A DNA stretch of 64,000 bases, from contig NZ_AQXG01000003.1 of assembly GCF_000375425.1 (NCBI RefSeq), positions 186,001-250,000 of the forward strand. The letters are read 5' to 3'. Made by a program: the position numbers and the translations under genes. The notes under the pieces were generated by a model. That model was not told where the DNA came from. It ran no database searches and saw only the letters and a program-made list of their open reading frames with translations. The first letter of the stretch is position 1. Each line of letters starts with the position of its first letter. The DNA comes from Gracilimonas tropica DSM 19535 (GTDB lineage Bacteria; Bacteroidota; Rhodothermia; Balneolales; Balneolaceae). Positions 1 through 9,403 of this stretch are shown here, piece after piece.

Positions 1-395
1 GCTAACGCCATAATTATGCCTAGATATTTCACCCCTACGATCTGTTCTCCAAATACAAACAGGCTGACTCCAATTGGAAATACCAGCGACATACGCATGG
101 CCGCAATACTCACCCCCATCCCCACCCGATCAATAGATTTGCTGTACACCACCATGTTTGCAATAAAGATGAAGCCAAGCATTCCTATGAGCAGCATGAG
201 CCACAGTGGAAGATCGACCTTAATACCGAAAAACATAGTCAGCTCAGAAGAATTCATTAGGCTTAAAGCTGAACCGGATAAGTAATTGATGACCAATATA
301 TTAAGGACTCTCATTTTTCTGTTTTCAGCCAGTTTTAAAATCTGTGCAATGGCTAATGAACACGAAACACTGAGAGTGATATATATCAGGGCCAT
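1..395 (-). CDS. DMT/EamA-like permease, N-terminal part (runs off left edge)
   Basis: The minus strand is open from the ATG at 395 to the window edge (about 131 codons), so only the N-terminal part is present. The translation is strongly hydrophobic: a first helix starts at the initiator Met (MALIYITLSV), further helices are separated by short polar loops, and there is the small-residue-rich stretch RVGMGVSIAAMRMSLVFPIG. This is the pattern of drug/metabolite-transporter superfamily permeases. The ATG overlaps the TGA of the upstream caspase-like gene (ATGA), so the two are almost certainly co-translated. The substrate cannot be told. The family call rests on hydropathy and general resemblance, not a diagnostic motif. 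Confidence 0.65.
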   Translation of the reverse strand, partial: MALIYITLSVSCSLAIAQILKLAENRKMRVLNILVINYLSGSALSLMNSSELTMFFGIKVDLPLWLMLLIGMLGFIFIANMVVYSKSIDRVGMGVSIAAMRMSLVFPIGVSLFVFGEQIVGVKYLGIIMAL

Positions 396-2128
396 CAGTC
401 GGTCAGTTCCAGGTCTCGGTTTCCAAACAGTAGAGGATCCTGGGGCCGGTCGTATAAACTTCTGGATGTAAATGGGACGTTGCGTTCCAGATAGTTTAAT
501 ATTTCACTCATGTTCAGTTTCTTCTGCTTCCAGGCATCAGCCAGGAAATAAGTGAAAAGACTATGCCTGTTTTGAGAACCATTCGATGAGGAATAAATAC
601 CTGATTGCTGATCCGGGCGAGAGCTGAATATAACAGATACGTTGGGGTTTTGATCAGTAACGATACGGGCAAGATCTTGAAGAGCCGTTACATTGGCCCC
701 AGAATTATTGAAATCCAGATCAGCTAAAATGACCAGTTTTTCCATATCAAGGTTATTCAACGCTCTGAAAAACTTATGCAGATCAATGATATTAGGGGCA
801 CCCTCTTTCGGATCAGTTCCTATCAAATACACCTGTTGCGATCGAATTTCTGCATACCCGTTTATATAAACGAATAAAGTCCGCTCCTCATTCTGAACGG
901 CACCGGCCATTCGGGTGTAAGCTCTTTCCAGGATTTGATCGGATGATATATTCATCGCTTTAAAGATATTTGCAGGCCGAACACCAAAGCCTTGCACTAA
1001 ATACTCTTCTATCAGTTTTGCATCTCTTTCCCCGTAAATTCGCTCCGAATATTCTCCTTTATAGCTGTTATTGGAAAGTATAAAAGCAGCTTGGTTGAGC
1101 CGGCTTCGACCTAAAACAGGAATATTGCGTTCAACATCCACTGTTCCGAATGGTACGTTTGGAATGGCGATAACGGATAGATCAGATGAGAATTCCGAAG
1201 GTCTCCAGATCACTCTCACATCATTTGCAGCTATCCATGTTTCTGAGATCCCGTAGAGTACCTTGTACCAGCTTCCTTCTTTTGAAACCAGCTTAAGCTG
1301 ACTGCCCTCCCCTAATTCCGTAAGAATATTATCCGCTTCATTTTCCGGTTGATTGCGAAGGGCTGTGATTTGATTCTCAACCACTACAAACCGCTCAAAT
1401 ATGGAGCTCACCGCAACTTTCCGGGAAGAACTTAGGCTATCATAAAATGCTTCAACTACTATTTGGTCTTCCGGGTTTTCTTTAAAGATACCTGCATCAA
1501 TTTCTTCTGCAAGATTGACCGAAATTTGACCGTCAATAAACTGCCATTCGGCTTTGGGTATCAATGTATCGCCTTTGTAACTGATCCGAATAAAAGGATT
1601 TTCGAGATTGTAAGGACGAGCTGTTGTAGTATCCATTTCCTGGGCGGTTCCGGTCTCTCGCAGTAATCGCCTCTCTCCGGTTTTTGTAGGCTCACCTACC
1701 GGCTTCATATTCATGAATGAAAGCGTAGTAAGAATGGCTCCGGCTCCTGTCAACGCATATTTTTGGGGATTGGTAGGCCTGTTCAATAATTGATCAGAGT
1801 ATGCCGCATAAAAAGATAAACCCGCTCCGGCAGTACCCAGCAGTACATACCCCAATCTCGGGCGATAGCGCTGAATATAGCGCTCAGTGAGTACTCTTTG
1901 GGTATACTCGTACGTATTGATCGATTTGATATCAAATCGTATTACGGGCTGTTCAGGAGTTATGGCATTGGCACTTTGCAAGTAAAACCGAGCATCCACC
2001 TTTTGATACTCATTAATATCCATCGCTTTGTCATCTACTACTTCCCAACTGGTAGTGGAACACGACACGAGGAATAAACCGGCTAACAAGAAAGCCGATA
2101 TAAATTGTATGGAATACTTTAAGCCCAT
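395..2128 (-). CDS. Lipoprotein with SH3-like segment and catalytically degenerate caspase-fold (C14-like) domain
   Basis: A lipobox (LFLVSC, Cys23) predicts an acylated envelope protein. Two short hydrophobic stretches lie near residues 92-110 and 126-140. A bacterial SH3-like segment is at about 268-305 (EGSQLKLVSKEGSWYKV, then WIA). Residues about 325-565 resemble a caspase/metacaspase p20-like fold: LNQAAFILSNNSYKG, a long helix, TLFVYINGYAE at 418-427 where an active caspase has a Y-x-G-H-G type motif, and VILADLDFNNSG at 466-477 where an active one has a D-A-C-x-S-G type motif. The catalytic His and Cys are therefore both missing and the domain is probably non-catalytic. The gene overlaps ackA by 10 nt and the DMT gene by an ATGA. 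Function unknown; the caspase-fold call is from motif spacing. Confidence 0.7.
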   Translation of the reverse strand: MGLKYSIQFISAFLLAGLFLVSCSTTSWEVVDDKAMDINEYQKVDARFYLQSANAITPEQPVIRFDIKSINTYEYTQRVLTERYIQRYRPRLGYVLLGTAGAGLSFYAAYSDQLLNRPTNPQKYALTGAGAILTTLSFMNMKPVGEPTKTGERRLLRETGTAQEMDTTTARPYNLENPFIRISYKGDTLIPKAEWQFIDGQISVNLAEEIDAGIFKENPEDQIVVEAFYDSLSSSRKVAVSSIFERFVVVENQITALRNQPENEADNILTELGEGSQLKLVSKEGSWYKVLYGISETWIAANDVRVIWRPSEFSSDLSVIAIPNVPFGTVDVERNIPVLGRSRLNQAAFILSNNSYKGEYSERIYGERDAKLIEEYLVQGFGVRPANIFKAMNISSDQILERAYTRMAGAVQNEERTLFVYINGYAEIRSQQVYLIGTDPKEGAPNIIDLHKFFRALNNLDMEKLVILADLDFNNSGANVTALQDLARIVTDQNPNVSVIFSSRPDQQSGIYSSSNGSQNRHSLFTYFLADAWKQKKLNMSEILNYLERNVPFTSRSLYDRPQDPLLFGNRDLELTD

Positions 2129-3336
2129 GGTGTTTGTTTTGAAGCCGTGGCTATTTTTGCGGCGTCTATTGCAATCACAAGTTCTTCGTTGGTTGGAATA
2201 ACCTGTACATCAACTTTTGAATCATCGCTGCTAATTTTTGTAGCTCCTTCCGCATTCATATTCTTTTGCTCATCCAGTTTAATGCCGGCGTAATCCATTC
2301 CTTCAAGGATCTTCTGTCTGACGGGTGCTGCATTCTCACCGATACCTCCTGTAAAAATAATAGCATCTACGCCATTCATGGAAGCAATATACGAACCGAT
2401 ATATTTTTTCACCCTGTAACAAAATACCTCAATGGCTTCACTGCATCTTCGATCACCGCGTTCGGCTTCTTCCAAAAGATCGCGCATATCAGCTGCATAA
2501 CCGCTAAGCCCTAAAAGACCGCTGTGTTTATTCAATAAAGCATGAACGTTAGCAAGGGATAATTCTTCTTTTTCAATGATATAAAATAAGATAGAAGGAT
2601 CGATATCTCCACTTCGTGTTCCCATAACAAGTCCCTCTAACGGAGAAAATCCCATACTGGTGTCGTATGATTCACCGTCTTTGATGGCTGCCACAGAACA
2701 TCCATTGCCCAAATGACAAGTAATGATTTTAGAACCCTTTTTTGGAGTATCAGACAATTTGTAATATTGACGGCTCACATAATAGTGGGATGTTCCATGA
2801 AAGCCGTACTTTCTGATCTTATAGCGACGGTATAACCGGTTTGGAATTCCATATAAAAACGCATGCTTGGGTATGGAATGGTGAAAGGCCGTATCAAAAA
2901 CTGCTACATGAGGCACATCGGGCAAATGCTTTTTGGCAGCCCGGATTCCATCCAGATTTGGCGGATTATGCAGTGGAGCGATATCAAAAGCCTGTTGAAT
3001 GGCTTCTTCAACATCTTCATCAATAAGAACCGAATCTTTAAAGGTCTCTCCGCCATGCACCACGCGGTGACCTACCGCTTCAATCTCATCCAGTGATTTC
3101 AGATGGTCATTATCGGCTTCCAACAACAATTCCATTATGGTTTTTAAGGCGGAAGCGTGATTTTCGATCACCATAGTTTTCTTCACCGGTTTCTCCCCTT
3201 TGAACTCCTGCTTGATGATCGACGTCACAGCTCCAATACGTTCAACTAATCCCTTACAAAGCCTATCACGATTTTCCGTGTTAATAAGCTGATATTTTAT
3301 GGAAGAACTTCCACAGTTAATGACGAGAATTTTCAT
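2119..3336 (-). CDS. ackA: Acetate kinase
   Basis: Cytosolic kinase interconverting acetate plus ATP and acetyl phosphate, usually the ATP-yielding step of the Pta-AckA pathway. At 405 residues it has normal family length. The N-terminal ASKHA phosphate loop (ILVINCGSSSIKYQL) is intact, as are VGHRVVHGGE (about 85-95), the family signature HLGNGCSVAAI (about 208-218) and the C-terminal adenosine-binding segment FTGGIGENA. No phosphotransacetylase gene is in the window. It sits in a tight minus-strand run: 15 nt separate it from the barrel-protein gene upstream and its 3' end overlaps the caspase-like gene by 10 nt. Confidence 0.97.
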   Translation of the reverse strand: MKILVINCGSSSIKYQLINTENRDRLCKGLVERIGAVTSIIKQEFKGEKPVKKTMVIENHASALKTIMELLLEADNDHLKSLDEIEAVGHRVVHGGETFKDSVLIDEDVEEAIQQAFDIAPLHNPPNLDGIRAAKKHLPDVPHVAVFDTAFHHSIPKHAFLYGIPNRLYRRYKIRKYGFHGTSHYYVSRQYYKLSDTPKKGSKIITCHLGNGCSVAAIKDGESYDTSMGFSPLEGLVMGTRSGDIDPSILFYIIEKEELSLANVHALLNKHSGLLGLSGYAADMRDLLEEAERGDRRCSEAIEVFCYRVKKYIGSYIASMNGVDAIIFTGGIGENAAPVRQKILEGMDYAGIKLDEQKNMNAEGATKISSDDSKVDVQVIPTNEELVIAIDAAKIATASKQTPWA

Positions 3337-3351
3337 AATGAGTGCGTGATT

Positions 3352-4626
3352 TTAGAGTGAAATTACCGCTCCGATACCTAATATTCCTCTGAATTCAAAT
3401 TGAGACAAGTCTGAGTCTGCAGGCCCTAATGGCATTAAACCATTTGGATCTGAAACCCAAAACGGCATATCATACCTGATAGCGAATCCACGGTCTTTGC
3501 CTAACCAGTCAGGGATATTAACTGAAAATTCAAATCCCAACCCCGCATCTGCAAACATCTTATCGACATTAAGTACCATGTCTGCTTGGTATACAAATGC
3601 ATTAAACGTACCTACATCGTAAAACAGGTAAGAATTCAGGTGAACAAAGTTCCCAATAATACTTCTGTTAAGTAAAGAATTTATGTAGTTAGGGAAAACA
3701 AACTCGGCATTTAGAGAAGCTCCTTTATCTATGTTCCCAGCATAACTTACTTTGTGATCTTCCGGGTATCCGGGATAAGAATAGTATCCCTGATAATATC
3801 CTACCGTATTATTGTACCCTCGCATGTTAAATCCACCGGCCAGCTGAACCACACCATTTTCAAAGAAAGAATCGGGAATAGTTCCTTTTGCTCTCATTAG
3901 TCCATTTTCAAGTCTGGATATTTGACTTCGATTAGCCAGGCTATTTTTGTATTCAGAAGGAGTTCCAGAGTTTGTTAAAGCTCCATAAAGCCGCAGATTC
4001 AATTCAAAGCCTTTTCCAAGATTCGAGAGGTGGGTCAGCTCCCCTTCCCCAATTGAAAAATTTCGGGAACCAACATTCTGTTTTAACGACAAGTTAGCTT
4101 TCAACTCACCCATTGGGGTAAAACCATTGGTCGTGATACCTAAACCAAGCAGTGTTTTCCAATTTATTTCTTCAAAAGGAATCAACTGGTAGGCATTGTC
4201 AATGACTTTCTCTTGATTCAAGCTAACCGAGATCTCTCTAAAAACCAATTCATTAAATCCGGGCTGCCAACGCTTATTCAACGAAACTCCGTGCTGACTG
4301 TACCCCGTTCTGATACTACTTTCGAATTGTACATTCAATTCATTTCCTGGTAAAGCGTCTCGGTTCAAAGGTTCTGTAAAGGAAACGTAGTACGAAACTG
4401 GCTGATCCGGGAAATTCGTCCCCAGCCATACACCTGCATCCAACCGGTGCGGACCACTTTTGAATTCGCCTTCCATCTCTCCCAGTACAAACCCGCCGAT
4501 GCGAACGCCATCCACGCTGTTATACCAAAGATCAGGATAGATATTCAGGTCATATGAATTGGATTGAGCCACCCCTATTACTGGGAAGAACAATAAAAAC
4601 AAGATCAGGCAAGTTCGATTTTCCAT
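3352..4626 (-). CDS. Secreted outer-membrane beta-barrel protein
   Basis: A Sec signal peptide ends near residue 20 (FFPVIGVAQ). The rest is rich in alternating aromatic/polar strands and glycine turns and ends in strand-like IGAVISL, typical of an outer-membrane barrel. GGFNMRGYNN near residue 270 and RYDMPFWVS near 385 resemble the turn and strand motifs of surface-antigen (Omp85/D15-like) barrels, as found at the C-terminus of some Bacteroidota secreted proteins, but there are no POTRA domains and no enzyme domain. The start overlaps the NUDIX gene by 22 nt, so the two are translationally coupled. Function unknown. Confidence 0.6.
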   Translation of the reverse strand: MENRTCLILFLLFFPVIGVAQSNSYDLNIYPDLWYNSVDGVRIGGFVLGEMEGEFKSGPHRLDAGVWLGTNFPDQPVSYYVSFTEPLNRDALPGNELNVQFESSIRTGYSQHGVSLNKRWQPGFNELVFREISVSLNQEKVIDNAYQLIPFEEINWKTLLGLGITTNGFTPMGELKANLSLKQNVGSRNFSIGEGELTHLSNLGKGFELNLRLYGALTNSGTPSEYKNSLANRSQISRLENGLMRAKGTIPDSFFENGVVQLAGGFNMRGYNNTVGYYQGYYSYPGYPEDHKVSYAGNIDKGASLNAEFVFPNYINSLLNRSIIGNFVHLNSYLFYDVGTFNAFVYQADMVLNVDKMFADAGLGFEFSVNIPDWLGKDRGFAIRYDMPFWVSDPNGLMPLGPADSDLSQFEFRGILGIGAVISL

Positions 4627-5063
4627 TCCGGAAGGATCTCAAGAAATTGATCGGTTAAGATATCGTAAGTCAGCTTCATTAAACGTCGCTGTTCGGGCCA
4701 GGGAATAAAGGTTTCAACCTCCTCTATTCCCACCCATTGGTATTCGGTATGCTCCTCGTCCAGTTGTATTTCGGCATCCTCATCCACTTCAGCCCCAAAA
4801 GCCGGAATGGCATATATCATATCCGTTTTGGCTTCATAAAACTGATTTATGGAGGGTAAAGTCCAGAAGGCAACCGGCTGTAAGCCTGTTTCTTCTTTGA
4901 GCTCCCGTAAACCGGCTTCCCATCTTGTTTCACCATCTTTGACTTTACCGCCCACCATCCGCCATTGATTGGCATAGATCTTTTTCTCGGAGCGTCTGAA
5001 GATCAAAAATAATGGGACTCCGTTTTTGATCTTGTAAGGGTAAACGTCAATTAGCTTTTTCAT
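4605..5063 (-). CDS. NUDIX hydrolase
   Basis: A complete Nudix box is visible: GGKVKDGETRWEAGLRELKE followed by ETGL (about residues 38-61), matching G-x5-E-x7-R-E-x2-E-E-x-G. These residues bind the divalent cations that hydrolyse nucleoside-diphosphate-X bonds. At 152 residues it is a single-domain enzyme. The YPYKIKNGVPLFLIFRRS opening and EYQWVGIEEVETF closing segment resemble small nucleotide-cleaning Nudix enzymes (dATP/dihydroneopterin-triphosphate type), but the substrate cannot be fixed from sequence. It lies 33 nt downstream of greA and overlaps the barrel-protein gene. Confidence 0.88.
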   Translation of the reverse strand: MKKLIDVYPYKIKNGVPLFLIFRRSEKKIYANQWRMVGGKVKDGETRWEAGLRELKEETGLQPVAFWTLPSINQFYEAKTDMIYAIPAFGAEVDEDAEIQLDEEHTEYQWVGIEEVETFIPWPEQRRLMKLTYDILTDQFLEILPEWKIELA

Positions 5064-5096
5064 GAAGGTGGTTTTTCAGGTCATTTACTACTCAGA

Positions 5097-5573
5097 TCAT
5101 TCAATAGTAATATCCTTTACTTCTAACTCAAGCGTTCCGGCGGGAACTTCTACTTCTACGGATTCCCCTTTTTCCCGGCCCATCAGCGCTTTACCTATGG
5201 GCGATTCAACGGAGATCTTCCCGGCTTTGAAGTCAGCCTCATTTGGAGAAACGAGCGTATATTTCATCTCTTTGCCCATCTTTTTATTCAAAATAGTAAC
5301 CGTGGTTAATACCCTTACTTTTGAAAGGTCAAGATCATTTTTATCCAGTACACGGGCATTTGCTAATGCATCTTCAAGTTTGGTTATGCGATCTTCAAGG
5401 TGACCCTGTGCTTCTTTGGCTGCATCATACTCTGCGTTTTCACTTAAATCTCCTTTAGCACGGGCTTCAGCAATTTCTTCAGCAATTTCTTTTCGTCCAC
5501 GGGTCTTCAGGTCTCTTAATTCCGCTTCCAGCTTATCAAAACCTTCCTGAGTCAGATATTGAACTTTACTCAT
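5097..5573 (-). CDS. greA: Transcription elongation factor GreA
   Basis: GreA enters the RNA polymerase secondary channel and stimulates cleavage of backtracked transcripts. The N-terminal coiled coil has the conserved start YLTQEGFDKLEAELRDLK and the acidic tip DLSENAEYDAAKEAQG (about residues 41-56), whose Asp/Glu residues help hold the catalytic Mg. The C-terminal FKBP-like domain contains SPIGKALMGREKGE. I chose the ATG at 5573 (158 residues, normal length); a longer reading frame would add a non-conserved leader. AAAGGA lies about 10 nt upstream as a Shine-Dalgarno sequence. It heads the minus-strand run to the left edge, and a terminator-like hairpin lies just upstream of the start. Confidence 0.97.
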   Translation of the reverse strand: MSKVQYLTQEGFDKLEAELRDLKTRGRKEIAEEIAEARAKGDLSENAEYDAAKEAQGHLEDRITKLEDALANARVLDKNDLDLSKVRVLTTVTILNKKMGKEMKYTLVSPNEADFKAGKISVESPIGKALMGREKGESVEVEVPAGTLELEVKDITIE

Positions 5574-5603
5574 AATTTGTTTCCTTTGTTCGGTTTCTAC
5601 AAA

Positions 5604-5634
5604 TAAAAAAAGCAATCTACCAGCGGCAGATGGC
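5604..5634 (-). terminator. Hairpin plus U-tract in the greA 5' leader
   Basis: Read on the minus strand, GCCATCTGCC (5634-5625) pairs with GGTAGATTGC (5621-5612) across a 3-nt loop: nine pairs including one G-U, with one mismatch, followed by seven T residues. This is the form of an intrinsic terminator. Its 3' end is about 30 nt upstream of the greA ATG, and no minus-strand gene lies upstream that needs one. It may attenuate greA transcription started further upstream, or block antisense transcription. The plus-strand form has only a weak T-tract. Confidence 0.6.
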
Positions 5635-5785
5635 TTTTCATTTCAATTTAAATTGTCATCTAAAATAAGAGCTTATTCCCTGTTTTTCCATGTTGATTTA
5701 TTGAACGTTTTCTTGCTGAATCAATTTTATATCATTAATCAAATAGATCACATTCGAAAATCCATCATTATCTGATATATACATT

Positions 5786-7573
5786 ATGTTTGGAATAGCG
5801 CCTGAGATCTTTTTCGTGTACGGGCTGATTATACTTGCAGTCCTCCTTTTTGTAAATAAACGCATTCCTTTCGATGTCACTTCTCTGATTCTCCTTGCCA
5901 TTCTTGTGGTATCTGGAATTCTGACCCCAAAAGAAGGACTTTCAGGCTTATCTAATCCGGCTACTGTTACTATTGCATGCATGTTTATTCTGAGTGAAGG
6001 ATTGCGAAGAACCGGAGCTCTTGACATAGTTGGAGAGTATTTATCTAAACTGAGTAAGCTGAATTACCGGTTAACAACTTTCATCATAATGGCAGTAATT
6101 GGGGGAATATCAGCATTCATTAATAATACAGCTGCTGTTGCAATCTTCATTCCCGTTATCATAAGTTTATCACGCGATATGGGGAAGAGTGCTTCCAAAT
6201 TATTGATGCCTATGTCGTTTGCAGCGATGTTTGGGGGAGTTTGCACACTCATAGGTACTTCTACCAACTTACTGGTTGATTCGATAGCAAGAGATAACAA
6301 TTTGGCAGGTTTTGGAATGTTTGAATTTGCCCCGGTGGGCATCATTTTCTTTGTCGTTGGTTTGTTCTACATCTTTACGGTTGGTATGAAGATTATTCCC
6401 GGTCGAAGAAAAGATGAGTCCCTGACCGATACATTTGAAATGCAAAGCTACCTTACGGATGTAGTTTTACAACCGAACTCTCCTTTTGTAGGAACTCCAC
6501 TTAAAAACACGCATCTGATCGAAAACCTTGATCTCGATATTGTGGAAGTGTTCGATGAGGAAGGAAATTCCAAGTTAGATCGTGGCGCTGTTGAATTGCA
6601 AGCGAACGATATTCTTAGAATTCGAGGCGGCGTTAAAGAAATGAATAAACTTCTTAATCGCGAAGATGTTCTTATAAAACCTTCTGATAACTGGGAGGAT
6701 CAAGATTTTGAGGCCGGTAATGCCCAGCTGGTAGAAGCTGTGGTAGCGCCAGAATCTTCCTATGAAGGGAAAAAGTTGGACGATTTAGACCTTTTTCATC
6801 AGTATGAGGCTATGGTTTTGGCTATACGTCAACAAGGAAAAGTACAGCAAGAACATTTGGGAAATATCAGGCTTCAAAGTGGCACTTCTCTGCTCCTATT
6901 TGCCAAGAATGAACGAGTGAATGATATAAAAGTTTCTGAAGAGTTTGTTTTGGCTACCGAAATTGAACTTCAGGAAGTGAAAAAAGCCAAAATACCGATA
7001 GCGCTGGGAATCATTGCAAGTGTTGTAGGATTTGCCGCTTTTGGAATACTACCTATCGTTGCGTCCGCAATTTGTGGAGTCATTTTGATGATAATGACGG
7101 GTTGTATTACCAATGAACAGGCTTATCGGTCAGTGAACTGGAAGGTGATTTTTTTGCTTGCAGGTGTACTCCCTTTGGGAATCGCCATGCAAAAGACCGG
7201 TGCAGCTAAATTACTGGTAGATAACTTGATACAACAACTCGAGTCTTTTGGTCCAACAGCCGTATTATCCGCTTTCTTCTTTTTATCAATGATGTTGACC
7301 AATTTGATCTCAAATAACGCAACCGCGGTTTTATTGGCTCCAATTGCTATCGAAGCAGCTACAGGTATAGGAGTGAATCCAACCCCAATGTTAGTTGCTG
7401 TAACCCTTGCAGCATCATTAAGTTTTATGACCCCTATAGGCTATCAAACCAATACCATGATTTTCGGCCCCGGCCAATATACGTTTACCGATTTTGTAAA
7501 GGTAGGAACTCCATTGAATCTTTTATTCTGGATAATTGGTACCTTTGCCATCCCTTATTTCTGGCCATTTTAA
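5786..7573 (+). CDS. SLC13/DASS-family anion permease with central TrkA-C (RCK-C) domains
   Basis: A 595-residue inner-membrane protein. Hydrophobic helices at about 5-200 include the first hairpin motif FINNTAAVAIFIPV, and helices at about 400-590 carry the symmetric second motif NLISNNATAVLLAPIAI. Such SNT/NNT repeats bind Na and substrate in the divalent-anion/Na symporter superfamily. Between the halves lie two TrkA-C-like soluble domains (about 215-395), each with the ELQANDILRIRGG-type fold. Substrates in this group are sulfate, dicarboxylates or other anions. The next gene encodes a SulP permease only 7 nt downstream, which favours sulfate or a related anion (inference). Confidence 0.85.
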   Translation: MFGIAPEIFFVYGLIILAVLLFVNKRIPFDVTSLILLAILVVSGILTPKEGLSGLSNPATVTIACMFILSEGLRRTGALDIVGEYLSKLSKLNYRLTTFIIMAVIGGISAFINNTAAVAIFIPVIISLSRDMGKSASKLLMPMSFAAMFGGVCTLIGTSTNLLVDSIARDNNLAGFGMFEFAPVGIIFFVVGLFYIFTVGMKIIPGRRKDESLTDTFEMQSYLTDVVLQPNSPFVGTPLKNTHLIENLDLDIVEVFDEEGNSKLDRGAVELQANDILRIRGGVKEMNKLLNREDVLIKPSDNWEDQDFEAGNAQLVEAVVAPESSYEGKKLDDLDLFHQYEAMVLAIRQQGKVQQEHLGNIRLQSGTSLLLFAKNERVNDIKVSEEFVLATEIELQEVKKAKIPIALGIIASVVGFAAFGILPIVASAICGVILMIMTGCITNEQAYRSVNWKVIFLLAGVLPLGIAMQKTGAAKLLVDNLIQQLESFGPTAVLSAFFFLSMMLTNLISNNATAVLLAPIAIEAATGIGVNPTPMLVAVTLAASLSFMTPIGYQTNTMIFGPGQYTFTDFVKVGTPLNLLFWIIGTFAIPYFWPF

Positions 7574-7580
7574 TACAAGC

Positions 7581-9314
7581 ATGAAGGATATATTTTTTAA
7601 ATACCTGCCTGTCGTTCAAACAATAAAGACGTATGATCTACAAAAATTTCGGGCCGATCTGATTTCCGGTTCTACCGTTGGAGTTGTTCTGATTCCGCAG
7701 GGTATGGCGTACGCTGTAATTGCAGGACTACCTCCCATATATGGACTTTATGCTGGCCTTGTTCCCCTTTTTATCTATCCAATACTCGGAACTTCAAGGC
7801 ACATTTCAATAGGCCCGGTGGCAATAGACATGCTCATATTAGCGGCAGGACTTGGTTTTCTTGCTGGTGGAAATATTACCGAAAAAGTAACACTGGCTGT
7901 GATGATCGCTTTTCTGACCGGAGTATTTCAGGTTTTAATGTCAGTTTTCAAACTTGGGTTTGTATTTAATCTCTTTTCAAGGCCTGTGATCTCCGGTTTT
8001 ACGATTGCAGCTCCTATCATTATTATAGCCAGTCAGCTTGGAACCCTGCTCAAAATTCAAACTCCAAATTCTCAATATGTTCATGAGATCCTGATACAAC
8101 TTTCCCAACATTTGTCCGACATACATTATCCTACTCTTGGGCTTTCTGTTTTCTTTATTTTGTTTCTGATCTTAATGCGGAGATATTTTTCCAAGCTCCC
8201 GGAGTCTGTACTCCTGGTTACCTTAACCATACTCGTCGTTTCATTTATCACCATATCTGAATGGGGAATACAACAAGTTGGAAGTATTCCTCACGGACTC
8301 CCTGAATTTTCTTTACACAATCTTTCCATAGAGTCTTTTAAAAAGCTTGCCCCCAATGCCTTAGCGCTTGCACTTGTACAGTTCATGACCGTTGCTTCAC
8401 TTTCAAAATCTTTTGCCAGAAAGCACGGTTATACTGTAAATCCCAATCAGGAGTTGTTAGCTGTAGGAACCAGTAATATTGTCGGAAGTTTGTTTCAGTC
8501 ATTACCAGTTTCTTCCAGTTTTTCACGTTCTGCTATTGCTGATCAGTCCGGTTGTGAAACTTCTCTGCATAACATATTTGCCGGCATTTTGATCTTATTT
8601 ACCCTGCTTTTTTTAACGCCTCTTTTCGAAATCCTGCCCAAACCATTATTGGCAGCCATAATCGTGGTTTCCGTCAGCAATCTGGTTGACATCAAGGAAC
8701 TTAAATTCCTTATAAAAACTAAACGCAGGGATGCTCTTGTGGCATTTGTAACATTTGCCAGTGTGTTAGCTATAGGCATTCAGGAAGGCATTCTGATTGG
8801 ACTTGTTACCTCTGTAATGGCTCTCCTGCTAAAAATGAGCAAACCTACAGTTGCAGAACTTGGACTGATGCCGGGTACCCGTGATTTCAAAAATAAAGAG
8901 CGATTTTCAGAAGCCCAATCTATTCCCGGCGTACTTATCCTCCGTGTTGATGCCCCATTTTCTTTTGTGAATGCCGAGTTCTTTAAAAACTATATTTTAG
9001 GGCAAAGCATGAACGGAAAAAAGGCTCCCAAATACGTGATCATTGATGGAACCACGATTGGAGATATGGATGTGTCTGCCATGGACTCTCTGCTCATGAT
9101 CATAGAAACCCTAAACAGAGAAGGAATTGAGCTTTATATCTCCGGGTTGATCGGCCCGGTTCGTGATGTGATACGAAAATCTGACATCAGCACTTTTGTG
9201 AAATCAAACCGTTTTTTTAATACGGTACACGACGGTGTTAAAGCTGCTTTAAAAAAGCAAGATGACCAAGACGATGGCACTCGACTCAAAGAATACCTGG
9301 ATAGCTGCGCCTGA
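7581..9314 (+). CDS. SulP-family anion transporter with STAS domain
   Basis: Inner-membrane SLC26/SulP transporter. The N-terminal signature is clear: LISGSTVGVVLIPQGMAYAV then GLPPIYGLYAGLVP, followed by about 12 to 14 hydrophobic segments. A cytoplasmic STAS domain follows at about 440-560 (VLILRVDAPFSFVNAEFFKNY, then IIDGTTIGDMDVSAMDSL). The family moves sulfate, bicarbonate or other anions. I chose the ATG at 7581 because the in-frame codons upstream overlap the SLC13 gene and are not conserved-looking; this gives 577 residues and a 7-nt gap, so the pair is likely one operon. Confidence 0.92.
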   Translation: MKDIFFKYLPVVQTIKTYDLQKFRADLISGSTVGVVLIPQGMAYAVIAGLPPIYGLYAGLVPLFIYPILGTSRHISIGPVAIDMLILAAGLGFLAGGNITEKVTLAVMIAFLTGVFQVLMSVFKLGFVFNLFSRPVISGFTIAAPIIIIASQLGTLLKIQTPNSQYVHEILIQLSQHLSDIHYPTLGLSVFFILFLILMRRYFSKLPESVLLVTLTILVVSFITISEWGIQQVGSIPHGLPEFSLHNLSIESFKKLAPNALALALVQFMTVASLSKSFARKHGYTVNPNQELLAVGTSNIVGSLFQSLPVSSSFSRSAIADQSGCETSLHNIFAGILILFTLLFLTPLFEILPKPLLAAIIVVSVSNLVDIKELKFLIKTKRRDALVAFVTFASVLAIGIQEGILIGLVTSVMALLLKMSKPTVAELGLMPGTRDFKNKERFSEAQSIPGVLILRVDAPFSFVNAEFFKNYILGQSMNGKKAPKYVIIDGTTIGDMDVSAMDSLLMIIETLNREGIELYISGLIGPVRDVIRKSDISTFVKSNRFFNTVHDGVKAALKKQDDQDDGTRLKEYLDSCA

Positions 9315-9403
9315 TTTGGAACACCCAAAATACTTCATCAAACTAACCTGAAAGGAAGTAACAACAATCATATCTTTAGTTAATCTTAAATTGGTTATCC
9401 TTA

